Source: Emydura subglobosa (Eukaryota; Chordata; Testudines; Chelidae). Taken from it: a stretch of DNA of 64,000 nucleotides. The stretch lies in NCBI GenBank assembly GCA_007922225.1, contig ML680005.1:1283867-1347866 (forward strand), given 5' to 3'. Position numbers and translations under genes: made by a program. Below, piece after piece: positions 23,200-34,545 of this stretch (within the stretch, counting starts at the first letter, position 1; the number at the start of each line of letters is the position of its first letter). The notes beneath the pieces were generated by a model. That model worked only from the letters and a program-made list of their open reading frames with translations. It searched no databases and was not told where the DNA came from.

Positions 23200-24190
23200 A
23201 CTATCGCCTTGTGGCAATGAGTTCCGCATACCAGTAACGCTTTGTGGGATGCTGTATTTCCTTTTGCAGTGTTCAATGTCAGCTGCCTTTCAATTTCATT
23301 CAATGGTCCCTGGCTCTTGTACAGGGCAAGAGGGTAAAGACACCTTCTCTACACCAGTCAGTAGTTTCTGTACCTCCGTCACGTCCTCTCTCATTCATCT
23401 CCTCTCCAAACTAAACAGACTCAATCTCTCCTCCCTCTTCATGGCCTCTAACTTGCCCCCAGGCCCTGAACTCCCTCTGCATCTGCTATTGAATTGACGG
23501 CACAGGCTCCCCAGATCAGAGCAGGGCCGGGCACAGCACTGACGGTGACACCGTTCACATATTTGCTGCATCGGTCTGGATCTCTTTGTGCACACGGACA
23601 TTTCACAGGCTGGTGTGGACCGGTGCTGTGCTCGGAGCTGAACCTTCCATTGCACGGCCACCATAACACCCAGGTTTTTTTCTGAGGGGCTGCAACTGAT
23701 CTAAAAGCCAGAAATGTGAATAAACGGCTCCAATGAATCTTTCCAAAATGCCTTACTTAGCATTTATTAACAATGGACGTCACCTGCCATTGTGGCGCCC
23801 GCTCCGCTCTCTTGGTTAGGGCTTTCTGAATTTCCTCACCGTCTTCTCTAATCTTGACTAGCCTTGCACGCCCTCTGCAGTTTTTGTCCCCCCGTTTTCC
23901 AGTTAATTCATAAATATACTAACAAGCTGACCAGGGATAGTCACTGTGGTAGCCGCTGTTCGCCTTTGGCCATGTTGAAAATTGACTGTGTATTCTCATC
24001 TCTGTCTTCTGCCTCTTAGCCAGTTACCGATCCAGAACAGAACTTCACCTCCTGCTCCAGGCCTACATCAGTGCCTTTACCAGTTTCTAGTGGGGGACCT
24101 TCTAACAAAGGCTTTTTAAAAGTCCATGTAAATGATGTAAACCAGTTGGTCTTTACCAATTATTTTGCTGACACAATAAAAAGAATTCCC
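23200..24190 (-). mobile_element. Ancient CR1-like fragment
   Basis: On the plus strand the order of landmarks is that of a reversed CR1: the gagttccgcat segment, the ctctccaaactaaacagactcaatctctcctcc segment, and near 24080-24140 the gggggaccttctaacaaaggctttttaaaagtcca segment that corresponds to KAFDTV. Strongly diverged and without a readable frame. Confidence 0.6.
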
Positions 24191-24689
24191 CTCCCTGTCC
24201 CCAGAGGGTCTCACGCTAGAAGCCTGTCAGTGACTGTACGAGTACGGGTGTTGAACTGCTGGGGAACGGAAAGGAGTGGAAATGATTTCTTTTAAAGCCA
24301 GGTGCCTTGGCCGGGCAGAGAAATAAAACTGCTTCTCCCAACCAGAGCCAGAGGAGCAAGACCCCCTGAAAGCTCAAAACACGGGAGCACAAAGAGCTAC
24401 AGGGCCTGGTGCTCTGCGGGAACTGGAAGATCTTTGGGAACAGAAGAAATTTTAGGTGACAAAACTCCCTCTGACGTCAGCTGAGCCAGGCTGTCCCGCT
24501 AGTCACTGAGGAGGGGTTACCCTGAAGCAGCCTGGGCTCTGTTGTCTGGGCAGACAGGTCTGGGAGGGTTACACACAGCTTACAGAAGTGTCTTTAAACG
24601 AGGAAGTTGGGGCGGGAGTGGGAGTGTTTTAATTAGGCAAATACCTTTGGGCTCTGTCTAAACTAAAGAAACAGCAGCTGGATTACAGA

Positions 24690-25075
24690 ACATCAGAACG
24701 GCCACACTGGGTCAGACCAATGGTCCATCTAGCCCAGTCTCCTGTCTTCCGAATGGTCAGCACCAGGTGCTTCAGAGGGAATGAACAGAACAGGGAATCA
24801 TCAAGTGATCCACCCTGTCACCCATTCCCAGCCTCTGACAAACAGCAATCCCTGCCCATCCTGGCTCATAGCCATTGATGGATCTATCCTCCAGGAACAT
24901 ATCCAGTTCTTTTGTTAACCCAGCTGTACTTTTGGCCTTCATAGCATCCCCTGGCAAGGAGTTCCACAGGTTGACTGTGCTTTGTGTGAAGAAATACTTC
25001 CTTTTAAACCTAATATGGGCGGACAAGAAAAAGCACATTACAACCATATTGAGGAAACCTGTTTGATCTTTGGTA
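24690..25075 (-). mobile_element. CR1-like LINE 3' fragment (older family)
   Basis: Minus-strand 3' end with the tail complement cactgggtcagaccaatggtccatctagcccag at 24704-24737. The RT C-terminal segment is [23 protein letters not shown] (24940-25010), followed by [16 protein letters not shown] residues. Same family as the copies at 0.8 and 32.5 kb. Confidence 0.85.
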
Positions 25076-26377
25076 CATTCTAGGGTTAAACTATGGCTCC
25101 CTTTAAAGTTAAAGTGTGGGGGGGTTGGGGAGAGGAATTGTTTGTTTTTTCTGTCCACACAGCCAAGAAGTAACCGTGTTGTTATACCGCTGGGTCCAAA
25201 TAATGTTCCAACGTGGTTTTAGACAGAGTACCCAGGGCTGAAGGTTGGATAAACCTGCCCTTGTGCAGAGGATCGAACTTCCATCGTTAACATCCGAGGG
25301 AGCATCTAAACTAAGCTTCTGTCCAAAAGCTTCCCACCTTCACTGCCATGGGTTCAGCTCCGCCAACAGTAGCAGTGGTGGGGATGCCCGTGTAGACAGG
25401 ACTACAGCTGTCCAGATCGGAGCAGGGTTAGAGGTCTGGGAGAGAGCAAGGCGGTTAAAACGCCACTGGCCGCTCGTGCCGGACCTAGACTGGCACTCCC
25501 GCTGCTGGGGCAGCACCAGGGGCAGAGAGGGATGGTTTTGGCAGAAAAGCCTCGTGCATAAGACCTGTGGTTCTGCGCTCAGTCAGCCCTCGGGAACCAG
25601 GGAGGGCAGATCCTCACCTGCCCAAGCCAGCAGTAGCTCCTTGGACATCCATGACATTATCCCCATTGACAGTGCTCTGTCTATTCCATAACAACACCGC
25701 CAGCCTCTCACAGCGGGACACGCTCACCCACGCTGCACTGGCCGGGCGTACGCAGGACGCACTCAGCAGCTTGGCTTGTGATCCAGATCTGCATGCGGCT
25801 GTGCCAGGGGGGTGAGCGGATGTCGCCATGCGAGCCTGAATTCTTTCTTCGCCTTGCATAACTCTTGCGCAGCCGCTAGAAATTGGGCTCAGCTAGTCCG
25901 GCCGCCCTCAGTCTGTGTCGCAAGCCTGGTCTCCTGCCAGCCTTCTCCTGACAAACCACTGAGCTGCACCCTGGAAATGACCCACTCAGAAGTAAGGGGC
26001 GGGCAGCTTGCTTCTTCACTAAGACGCCACATTCTTCTACGTGCACCCAGTGGTGCCTCGGGCGAGCGGGTAACAAGGCTCAGAGGAAGTAGAATATAAT
26101 TACTCTCCTGACTGGTTTGGTCTTTAACCTTAATGCCGCTTTGATGTCTGGGCAGATCAGTGCAGAAAATCAACTGAATTCACCAGCGGCGAAGTCACTG
26201 CGGGGCCGGTGCAGCTTTTCAGTCCCACGTCAGCCACAAGTGCTACTTAGCCCTCTGCACACTGGTGTGTTTTCAGCCCCATGTCGCCTCCTTGCAAAGG
26301 AATCTTCCCGCTGGGTCGCGCTAAAGCCCCTGCCTTTACCCACTGCCACTGCCTCTGGTTTTGTTGTAGGAAGTCAG

Positions 26378-26627
26378 TGCAAAAGAAATCTGATGAGGTT
26401 CAACCAGGACAAGTGCAGAGTCCTGCACTTAGGACAGAAGAATCCCATGCACAGCTATAGACTGGGGACCGACGAGCTAGGCAGCAGTTCTGCAGAAAAG
26501 GACCTGGGGGTTACAGTGGACAAGAAGCTGGATATGAGTCAGCAGTGTGCCCTGGTTGCCAAGAAGGCTAATGGCATACGGGGCTGCATTAGGAGGAGCA
26601 TTGCCAGCAGGTTGAAAGACTTCAGGT
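26378..26627 (+). mobile_element. CR1 LINE internal fragment, truncated at both ends
   Basis: About 250 bp nearly identical to the young CR1 copies ([20 protein letters not shown], then [19 protein letters not shown], then RRSIASRL). It stops abruptly near 26627 without the RT C-terminus or the 3' tail, so it was cut by a later deletion or rearrangement. Confidence 0.9.
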
Positions 26628-27639
26628 GACCGAGAACCCACCCACCATTTGCTCTCGTTTAAACCTGCAACTGACCCGCGCCCCAGGCTGCAGAGGAAGG
26701 TGAACCCCCCCACGGTCACTGCTCTTTAATGACCCCCAAAGGACTGGCTGCTGAGTGCGTCCTGCCGGAGGGCGGCACCGGCCCCTTCCCTGCTCGTGGA
26801 AGGTGCTCGGCATCTCAGCAGGCCCCGGCCCCAAAGCTCACGCGCTCAAACTCCTTGCTGCAGATAAAGGAGCATTTCCAGCTGCGCCCAGGGGTGTCCC
26901 GGATGAGCACACAGCGCCCGGTGCGAGGGCACCGCTCCCCCTCCGCGGGGTGTGCCGGGCAGGAAGGTGCAGCAGAGGGAGACGCCTGCCTGGGCAAACA
27001 GCTGCCCCTTTCTCCACCGCGCGCCCGTGAACGCACAGAAGACGGACGTTGGCTGGGCCCCGGTTTCTAGGCCGGGACTCAAAGAACTCCTGCGGGTACC
27101 CGAGTGGCGTTGCGTGGTGCCGGTTTTCTCGGGTGCCCAGCAGATGTATGTAACCTGCGGCCCCACCGGTGCCCAGCCCCTGTGTGTGGGGGTGTGTGGA
27201 TGCTCCCCTCCCCCAGACCTCTGAATTGCCCTTCAGCAGCACGGCGGGGGGAAGCTGTCCGTCTGTCCCTCTGTCCCTCTGCCTGGATGGCAGGGAGCTG
27301 AAAGTCCGTGGGCAGGATTCATTCCTGCCCTAATGCCAGGGGCTTCATGGAGCCAGCGGGGGGGAGGGGGGGGCAGGAGTGTGGGGCCCTCTCCCTGCTG
27401 CTGCCCTGAAGTTAAGCTGCCCTGCAAAAGCGGAGCTGGCCTGGGCCCGGCTCGAGTTCAGGAGGAGCCAGGCGGCAGCCCCGCCGGCCTAAGTCGGTGC
27501 GAATCCGGACCAACTCCACCCACTGCCGTTTACACGGGCCTAAGGGAGACCTGAGCCAGGGCTTCTGCAGGAGCTGACCCCGGGCGCAGGCCGGCCCGAA
27601 GTGGACGCGCAGCTCCAGGAGCAGCGGTACCAGCACCCG

Positions 27640-28760
27640 GGGGCAGGGAGACGTGCCCGGCCGGGGCTGTTGCAAAGAGGGGAAATCATCGGGGCCCCAG
27701 AGCTGAGCGGAGCGGAGCGCGGCCGCGGAGGGCGCCTGGCCCCCCGTCAACCTGCCCAGGGGCTGGGAGAGGGGGGGTCCCGGCGGCCAGGCCCGGCCGG
27801 GAAAGCGATGCGGGAAGCCCTTTCCGCCCTGCGCCCTTCCCGAGCCAGGCCCCGGAGCTGGGCCCTGCCCCCCGGGGGGGCGGTTGTGGGGCCGGGGAAG
27901 GCCGGAATCACGGACCCCCCCACCCCGTGCAAGCCCGGAGCCCGTCGCCAGCCGGCCGGGGCCCCCCACCGCGGGGCGAGCGGCCGCCCGGATTTCAGAT
28001 ACTCGGGGCTTTGTCTGGTACCAGCGCCTGTCCCCCCGATGTGCCGCACTTGCTGGGGGGGGGGGGACGCCCCAAACCAGGGCCCTGCAACACCTGCCCC
28101 CGGCCCCTGGGAACGAGACCCGCGCCCCAGCCCCGGTGGCGGCCAGCCAGGGGCTAGCGCCGCCCTTTGTTCGCCAGCTGGCTGCACCGCGCGCGGCCCG
28201 GCCCGGCCCGGCCCGGTTCGGTTCTGTCCCCGGTGCGGTTCTGGCTGGGGGGAGCAGCGGGCGGACAGGCCGGTCTGAGCAGCCCAGCGCCGCCCGGGCT
28301 CCAGCCCCACAGAACCGCCTACCTGCGCCGAGCCGCCGCTGGGCATCTTCTCCTCTCCCGGGCCAGCCGCGGGCCGGGCCGTGCAGCGCCGATCCCCGAG
28401 TCCCGGCCGCGGGCTGCGCCCCGCTCCCGGCCCGGCTAATGGCTGCGAGCCGCCGCCGCTGGTGCTGCAGGAGGGGGCGGGGATGAGGGTGGTGTGGGGC
28501 GGGGGGGTTAGAGGCAGAGGGGCCGGACCCACGGCGCGGAGGAGGCCGGGGTGGGGCGGGGGGATCCGAGCCAGACAGATCCGGGGCGAGGGGGGGCCCT
28601 GCCCCGCTCCAGCCAGCCCCGCGCCCCCGGACTACAGCTCCCGGCAGCCGGCCTGCTCGGGCCGGGCTCGGTGTCACCTACAGACCCGCCTGCTGCTCCC
28701 GGGCCCGCCTGGCCCAGGGCCGGGGCCTGCTGGGGTGACCCGACCTCGCCCGTTACCCCC
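27640..28760. promoter_or_regulatory. CpG island promoter of the minus-strand KRAB zinc-finger gene
   Basis: About 1.1 kb of very GC-rich, CpG-dense DNA (for example 27700-27990 and 28180-28440). It encloses the predicted first coding exon at 28323-28346. CpG islands of this size mark vertebrate transcription starts. No TATA box is apparent. The long frames through it on both strands are by-products of high GC. Transcription toward the plus side is possible but nothing recognisable supports it. Confidence 0.7.
28323..28346 (-). CDS. First coding exon of the minus-strand KRAB zinc-finger gene
   Basis: ATG at 28344-28346 opens an eight-codon stretch MPSGGSAQ. It ends exactly at a GCGCAG/GTAGGC donor in phase 0, which fits the phase 0 start of the KRAB-A exon (giving ...SAQ|VPVRF). 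KRAB zinc-finger genes commonly start with such a short exon in a CpG island. This start was chosen because of the purine-rich context gagaag before ATG and the matching phase. Confidence 0.65.
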
Positions 28761-29480
28761 CAACCCCGTGCGGGGCAGGGCGCAGCGGCCAGAGCCAGGG
28801 GGTTGCTGGACCCCTTCCCTCTGCTGCCCCGTCACACCTTCCCCTCTTAGCCGCGCGTCCTCTACCCTCGCCCCGCTCTGCAGCCAGCCTCAGGACGCCT
28901 CCCTCCCAGGTCTCGCAGGACGTTGTCCTTGGCCCCCTCCTCTGCGCCCTGCCAGGGAACCCTGTCTCTGGGGTCCCCACCTGCTGGTATTGCTTCCGCT
29001 GCCGCCTTTACGCGGGCATCGTCTCACCCGGCGATGTCTCCAGCCCCACGTCTCAGTCCTTGCCTCGTGGGCCTCAGCATCCGGGCACACTTCGTGTGGC
29101 CACGGCTGAGCCCCCCGCGCATTCGTCCCCTTCACCCCAGCGCTGCTCTCCTCCCCACAGCTCAGGCCCATCACCTGGGCGGCGCCTTGGACCTGGCCCT
29201 GTCCCACCCACTCCGCTGCTGGCCAAACCTTGGTGACATCTCTACGGCCTGGCCACTTCTTCCTCTCCACACACCTACATCTTCCTCTCCCACCGCGATG
29301 GCTGCAGCCTTCTCCTGCCTGTCCTCGGGGGCCAGGTCGCGCTCTGCCCCCACCCCAGTCTATGGCCATCTTCCTTCCCACTGGTCTGACCACGTCACCT
29401 CCCTTTTCCACCCCACTGAATCCAGTCATCCCTGGGCGATGGCCTGGGCTGTGCACAAACTCCGCAGCCCCTGGGACACG
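28761..29480. other. GC-rich flank of the CpG island, possible ancient retroelement
   Basis: No gene recognised. The phrase gacgttgtccttggccccctcctctg near 28919-28945 resembles the reverse-transcriptase VLGPLL motif of L2/CR1-type elements, but the rest is too diverged to confirm. Confidence 0.3.
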
Positions 29481-29530
29481 GGGCTGGAGGGACCATTGGG
29501 CTGACCCAGTGTGGCCGTTCTTACGTTCGA
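29481..29530 (+). mobile_element. CR1-like 3' tail
   Basis: Contains gggctggagggaccattgg followed by ctgacccagtgtggccgttct, the end of the same older CR1 family seen at 0.8, 24.7 and 32.5 kb. Confidence 0.55.
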
Positions 29531-30429
29531 GCTCGCCTGCACCTCCAAGGATCTTCACCGCCCTCCGCCCCTGCTTATCTGTCCTTGTCTCTAACCTGCC
29601 CCTCTGCACCACCACCAGCGCCCGCCTGGGCTGCCCACTCGGCTGTTTCTCCCACATGGCCTGCACCTGGGGCACCCTCCCTGAACTGAGCCGTAAGCCA
29701 CCACCCTCCTCGAGACCCAGGCCTTCCAGGACTCCACAAGACACTAACCAGCTAATAGTGAGCTGGCTGGGGGCAGCTGGGGCTATTTAATGAGTATTTA
29801 GGTTGGTAAATAAATTAAAAATGTGCATAAAAATCATCCATGTTTGATTCTCTCTCTTTCTCCTGCATCCTAAACCCGTCAGTTTTGGGGGGCAGGAAAC
29901 CTGCCTTCAGCTCTCTGGCAGTGCCTCCCACACACTGTGGGTGCTGCCAAATTACAAATAGCTAACGGGGGAGCTGGGGATTCCACGGCTTCCCTGGCAG
30001 TCTTGTTCTGACACTTAGCTCGTCCTCGCCTTGTAGGGGACCCTCTGTCTCTGGATGGAGGAAAACGTCACTTGCTCTGGACTTGTAGGGTTCGTCGTCA
30101 CTTCTGCAGTGACAGGAGTCCCCCATATTCTGCAGCTTCTCCGAGTGTTTCTTCACATTACGGTTTCCCTTTGTCAGCCGCCCACGTGACGATGTCTGGA
30201 CTTGTCCTTCTCCCGGCTGGCCGTGGGACCAGCAGTGGGTCTGCAGGGGAGAAGGAGCAGAGAGACTGGCATACACGGGATCTCAGGCCGCTCACAGGGG
30301 AAGCATCCCAGCGCTCACCGAAGGTGAAGAAACGCAGCAGCGGCAGCAAATCAAAGCAGCGGCAGAGGAGCGGGACGGGAGGCTCCCGCGACAGACAGGC
30401 CAAGGTCACGATGCCCCGGAAAGAGCTGG

Positions 30430-30790
30430 GGGCCGGGGAGCTGGCTCGTTTGGAACCTGCAAAACCCTCCATGGCTAAGGGGGGGAAATGCTCGAAATCC
30501 AGAGAGCGCCTACAGCGGAGACGCTGCTCGCCGGCGCGGCGGGTGGGAGAAGCTTCTCGCTGCAGAGCTCAATGGCATGCCAGAGAATCCGCGCAGGCGA
30601 GGGCCATAGACCTGCCCTGAACATAGGGGCAGCGTCACCCCGAAGGGCTCGCCGCAGCTCCCCCAGCAACAGCACACACGAGAAAGCCCCTTCCAGTGCG
30701 GTGGGGGGCGGAGAAGTGCTTCCCCTCCACGGGCTACGTTCAAAAGCAGCAGAGACCCCCGGCTGGCAGGACCCCCCTTCCCTGGCTTTG
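30430..30790 (+). pseudogene. Decayed C2H2 zinc-finger exon
   Basis: Plus-strand relic of a finger array with frame changes. Fragments in finger register are KCSKSRERL (about 30490), RSFSLQSSMACQRIRAGEG (30540-30600, a SFSLQSSM...[12 protein letters not shown] finger with His lost), and near 30670-30750 HTRESPFQCG, all spaced roughly as adjacent fingers. An in-frame TAG interrupts it at about 30609. It is likely a duplicated relative of the neighbouring KRAB zinc-finger genes. No intact Cys2His2 unit remains. Confidence 0.72.
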
Positions 30791-30799
30791 GCCGGCCGG

Positions 30800-32160
30800 G
30801 GTCTCGACTCACCGAGGACTGCACTGGGGAAAGCTGCCTGTAGAAGAGATTTCGGCTCCCAGCGGGGACAGCACGTGGGGCGAGGAGTCCCAGGGGTGCT
30901 GTGCTTCCCTGGCGCAGGGACAGAGCTCAGTGCTCTCGGGGCCCGGCAGTATGATCACGGATCCAACCCCAGACATCAGATGGGAAGGGAGGGTCCCTTG
31001 TGAAATAAGCCTGCGCCTCCCCCAGCTGCTCCCCCCAGCACCCTTGGGGATGGCAGCGTGGGAGGGTCCCCTACGTTCTGGGCCACAGAGCTGCCGGGGG
31101 CAGGAACCAAAGGTGGGTAATGAATTGGAGAGGGGCTGGGTCACTGCCCGTGGAGGCCAGGCGACCTAGAAGGGGACCAGTAAGACCCAAAGACAGAGTC
31201 CCGGGGAGGGGGGGGTGCTGTGGAGATTGAGCACGGCATCTCTGTGAGTCTAACCTCCGCAGGGAGTCACCGGACGCCCAGAACCACGGGGAAGTAGCTG
31301 GGCCCTGCCCCCATGGTTGCCCAGGTCCCCTGTCCCTGGAAGCGCCTCCCTTGGCTTCACTCTGGGTTTATCACGCGTGGAGCTTTTCACCAACATTTCA
31401 GCAGCCAGGAGCGAAAGGCCCAGCCACGCCGAGCCAGGCCTGCGGATTCAGCCTTGCGGGGGGCTGAGAAAGTCTCTCCATTCACTCCCACCCTGTGAAT
31501 AAAAGGCCTTGGCAGAGCCTCAGGGGGTGTTTTTGTGGCTCACACCTCGCTGTCCGGCGCAGACAGGCCCTGCGTGAGCCAGACATTGAAATGAGCCCCG
31601 CGCCAGCGCAGTGGCCCCTGCCCGTTCTGCTGTTCAATGCCGGGGAGTTCGCATTGTCCCGAGGTGGTCAGCGTTCAGGTTCACAGGAGCTGCACTTACA
31701 TCTCCTACCTGCATTACAGCGCGGCTGGTCTGCAGGGTCGCGGAGCCGTGGTGGCCCCGAGATACCAGGGACAAGGGGGGAGGTAATACCTTTGATTGGG
31801 CTGTCTGCAGAGGTTGGGCCAGTAAAAGATAGGATCTCACCCCCTGGTCTCCCTTGCAGCTAGTCTTGGCAGAGTTCGCTGGTTAGTTTTCATCATTTCC
31901 ACGGATAACAGAGATGTTTGTTTGAGGGGGTTTTATTTTTATCAATGTACATTTTCACAGGAGCCACGTTACAAGTTTTTATCCATTGTTTCGTTAAACC
32001 GTCAGCGTTGTGGGACGCGATGGGGGCTGGTCAGACAAGTGTTTGATGGCAGTAGACGCTGAGATTCAGAAAATGTCAAAGCTCTGTAAGCGTTAAACCA
32101 CCAGTTGTCAAAACACACCGAGTCAATATCCTGAAACCAGCTGTGGTGAGTTCTCAAGCA
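30800..32160. other. Intergenic, no gene recognised
   Basis: No exon could be supported. An AATAAA at 31498-31503 on the plus strand could mark an old 3' end, but no gene leads into it. Confidence 0.35.
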
Positions 32161-32229
32161 GCACGTTTCTTACCTTCCCCAGCTGGGCTGGGTCCCAGCT
32201 CCTGTCCTTCTGGCACCTCTTTTCCTAGG

Positions 32230-32372
32230 ACGCTTCCTTCAGGACTCCCCTGAGAGGGGCTCTGGGCTCTCCCCCCTTCTCTCCAGCCCAGGGGATCCCC
32301 CTGCACGGCTCTTCCCCTCGCTCCATCAGACAGATGACCTCTGGTTTGACAGCGGGCAGAGAACCAGCCTGG
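32230..32372 (-). pseudogene. KRAB-B-like exon relic
   Basis: The minus strand encodes VKPEVICLMERGEEPCRG, close to the plus-strand exon at 1321-1431 (KPEIICQMERGEEPC), and stays similar through the exon end. The donor that reads cag/GTGAGT in the plus-strand copy is GGGAGT here, so it is lost. The acceptor side is rearranged and out of phase, and reading on meets TAG at about 32226-32228. There is no KRAB-A or finger exon in the same orientation nearby. Confidence 0.65.
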
Positions 32373-32484
32373 GCAGGGATGGGCTCAGAGCCAGTGGGTT
32401 TTCCCAGTGGCCCATTGACCCCAGCACTGCTTTATGGGCTTTGCAGAGCAGTCTAAGAGTAAGTAGAGAGGGGTGCAAAGGATC

Positions 32485-33480
32485 GGGCACACTGGGTCAG
32501 ACCAATGGTCCAGCTAGCCCAGTGTCCTGTCTTCCGACAGTGGCCAGTGCCAGGTGCTTCAGAGGGAATGAACAGAACAGGTGATCGTCAAGTGATCCAT
32601 CCCGTCAGCTATTCCCAGCCTGTGGCAAACAGCAGTCGCTGCCTATCTGATTAATAGCCATTGATGGACCTATCCTCCATGAACATATCTAGCTCTTTTT
32701 TGAACCGCGGCCTTCACATCCTCTGGCAAGGAGTTCCACAGGTTGACTGTGCGATGTGTGAAGAAATACTTTTTTTTGTTCATTTTAAACCTGCTGCCTA
32801 TTAATTTCCTTTGGTGACCCCTTGTTCTTGTGTTATGAGAAGGAGTAAATAACACATCCTTATCTACTTTCTCCACACCAGCCATGATTTTACAGACCTC
32901 TGTCATATCCCCCCTTAGTCGTCTCTTTTCCAAGCTGAAAAGTCCCAGTCTTATTAATCTCTCCTCATACGGAAGCTGTTCCATCCCCATAATCATTTTA
33001 GCTGCCCTTTTCTGTACCTTTTCCAATTCCAATATATCTTTGTTGAGATGGGGCGACCAGATCTGCACACAGTATTCAAGGTGTGGATTTGTATAGAGAC
33101 CATATAATTTTCTGTCTTATTATCTGTCCCTTTCCTAATGATTCCTAACATTCTGTTTGCTGCACATTGAGTGGATGGTTTCAAAGAACTGTCCACAGTG
33201 ACTCCAAGATCTTTCTTGAGTGGTAACGGCTAATTTACACCCCATCATTATATATGTAGGGTTGGGATTCTGTTTTCCAATGTGCATGACTTTGCATTTA
33301 TCAACATTTAATTTCATCTGCCGTTTTGTTGCCCAGTCACCAAGTTTTGTGAGATCCCTTTGTAACTCTTCGCAGTCTGCTTTGAGTAGTTTTTCGTATC
33401 ATCTGCAAATTTTGCCACCTCACTTGTTTACAGATCCAATGGTCATGAAAACAGGATTGGGCCAGCAGTGCGTGCAATGA
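32485..33480 (-). mobile_element. CR1-like LINE, 3' kilobase (older family)
   Basis: Minus-strand copy reaching from the 3' tail (plus-strand complement cactgggtcagaccaatggtcc at 32488-32510) through the RT C-terminal part ([53 protein letters not shown]). It extends to the catalytic FADDT motif at about 33397-33411. Frameshifts separate these blocks. 5' truncated. Confidence 0.9.
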
Positions 33481-33556
33481 GCTGGTGATTAACGGCGATG
33501 CTGACCCCAGAGGCAGCGTGACACACCCGGCCATAGACTGACGTGACAGCAGCAAG

Positions 33557-33859
33557 TGTCAAAGATGGGAAAAAATGGAAACTTTGGGTCTCGTTCTGCA
33601 ATTGTCATCTTGGAGCTTCGGATTCGTGTCTGACAGAGACCTGGCTCCCTCCTCGTGCCCAGCCTAGTTGGCCACTAGGCTGGCCTGAGCAACACATGAA
33701 AGGACTGGTCATTATATCACAGCAGCTCACAGAACTTCCTGGGTATGAATGTGTGTGTGGATGTGACTCCCTTTGCTATTCTTACAAGTACAATAAACGC
33801 AGCGTGTTATCTTGTCCCCGAATAAGATCCTGCTCGTCTTTTCTTGTACAGGTATAACA
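33557..33859 (+). mobile_element. LTR-like sequence of an endogenous retrovirus relic (copy 1)
   Basis: Begins TGT and ends ACA as retroviral LTRs do. It carries AATAAA at 33792-33797 and a CT-rich end ahead of a tRNA-primer-like sequence. The 3' half (gcaacacatgaaaggactggtc through ccctttgctattcttaca to the end) recurs in direct orientation at 38770-38941. No gag, pol or env frame is visible downstream, so this is a non-coding remnant. The LTR nature is inference from these features. Confidence 0.55.
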
Positions 33860-33862
33860 TGA

Positions 33863-33880
33863 TGGTGGAGAATGTGAAGG
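33863..33880 (+). promoter_or_regulatory. Candidate primer-binding site
   Basis: Three bases after the LTR-like end, TGGTGGAGA is followed by a diverged tail. The nine bases equal the complement of the 3' end of tRNA-Ala (..TCTCCACCA). The remaining nine match poorly. Confidence 0.35.
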
Positions 33881-34004
33881 GCGCAGCATAGGGGTATCCC
33901 ACGATGGTTGTAAAACTGGTGTGCACGCCGCCGGATTTCATAAGCCTGCCAGTATAGAGAAAGGTCTACAACGTGTTCTTTGGTTAACCAGACAGACCCT
34001 GGTG

Positions 34005-34215
34005 GATCTAGGAGTTCGTCTGAAGGACATAGGAGTTTTGGGTTTATTACTGTTGCAGCGAACTCTGAAGGGACCAGGAGTTACTGTTCTAGCGCGTAGC
34101 TTTGTTCAGCACGCTGAAGGGTGTAGGAGTTTGCCTGCCTTGACTCCAGGTTATCTAGGAGTTGGGGTGTTGCTGTTATTACAATCAGCACTGAAGGAGA
34201 GAGGGGTTGTCTGGA
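34005..34215 (+). repeat. Imperfect tandem repeat with GGAGTT core
   Basis: Five successive units start with taggagtt or caggagtt (34009, 34028, 34076, 34120 and 34156 approximately). Most end in a ctgaagg(g/a) block, giving a period of about 45-48 bp. It lies in what would be the leader of the retroviral relic. Confidence 0.6.
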
Positions 34216-34492
34216 TGTTTAAGAGAAGGCAGCTCAGAGACGTCCCAAGAGAGGGTCAGGAAACACAACAGACGCTACCCTTTGTTCGAGAAATTAATGA
34301 CACCTTTTAAACAGATTTTGCAAAGGTTCAGGGTTCAGGCAGAGCTTCTGGGCACCGGAGCCGCTGTCATTTAACCCGGGATAGGGGCTGGGGTGTGGGT
34401 TTCCAGATGTTCTGGCCCACGGAGCCCCACTTCCAGATTTGGACTGTCTGAACTTTTCTTGGCCTAGGTTTTCCTTTTCCTCTGCTGCTGCT

Positions 34493-34494
<2 letters not shown>

Positions 34495-34530
<36 letters not shown>
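34495..34530. repeat. (CT)n microsatellite
   Basis: Uninterrupted CT run with a C/T-rich continuation to about 34545. Confidence 0.95.
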
Positions 34531-34535
<5 letters not shown>

Positions 34536-34545
34536 CCTCTCTTGC

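Larger units (their letters stand above)
22775..28322 (-). other. First intron of the minus-strand KRAB zinc-finger gene
   Basis: A 5.5-kb intron from GTAGGC (28317-28322) to the acceptor at 22775-22784. It contains old CR1-type fragments (23.2-24.2 and 24.7-25.1 kb), a younger CR1 fragment (26.4 kb) and, at its 5' end, part of the CpG island. Confidence 0.6.

Noticed and set aside
27412..28677. Long minus- and plus-strand open frames across the CpG island (up to about 420 codons)
   Set aside because: Pro/Ala/Gly/Arg-rich translations present in several frames at once, without any domain. They are explained by high GC content and lack of stop codons.
29962..30276. Minus-strand frame near the finger pseudogene as a gene fragment
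   Set aside because: No similarity to KRAB or finger sequences and no splice sites that connect it to a neighbour.
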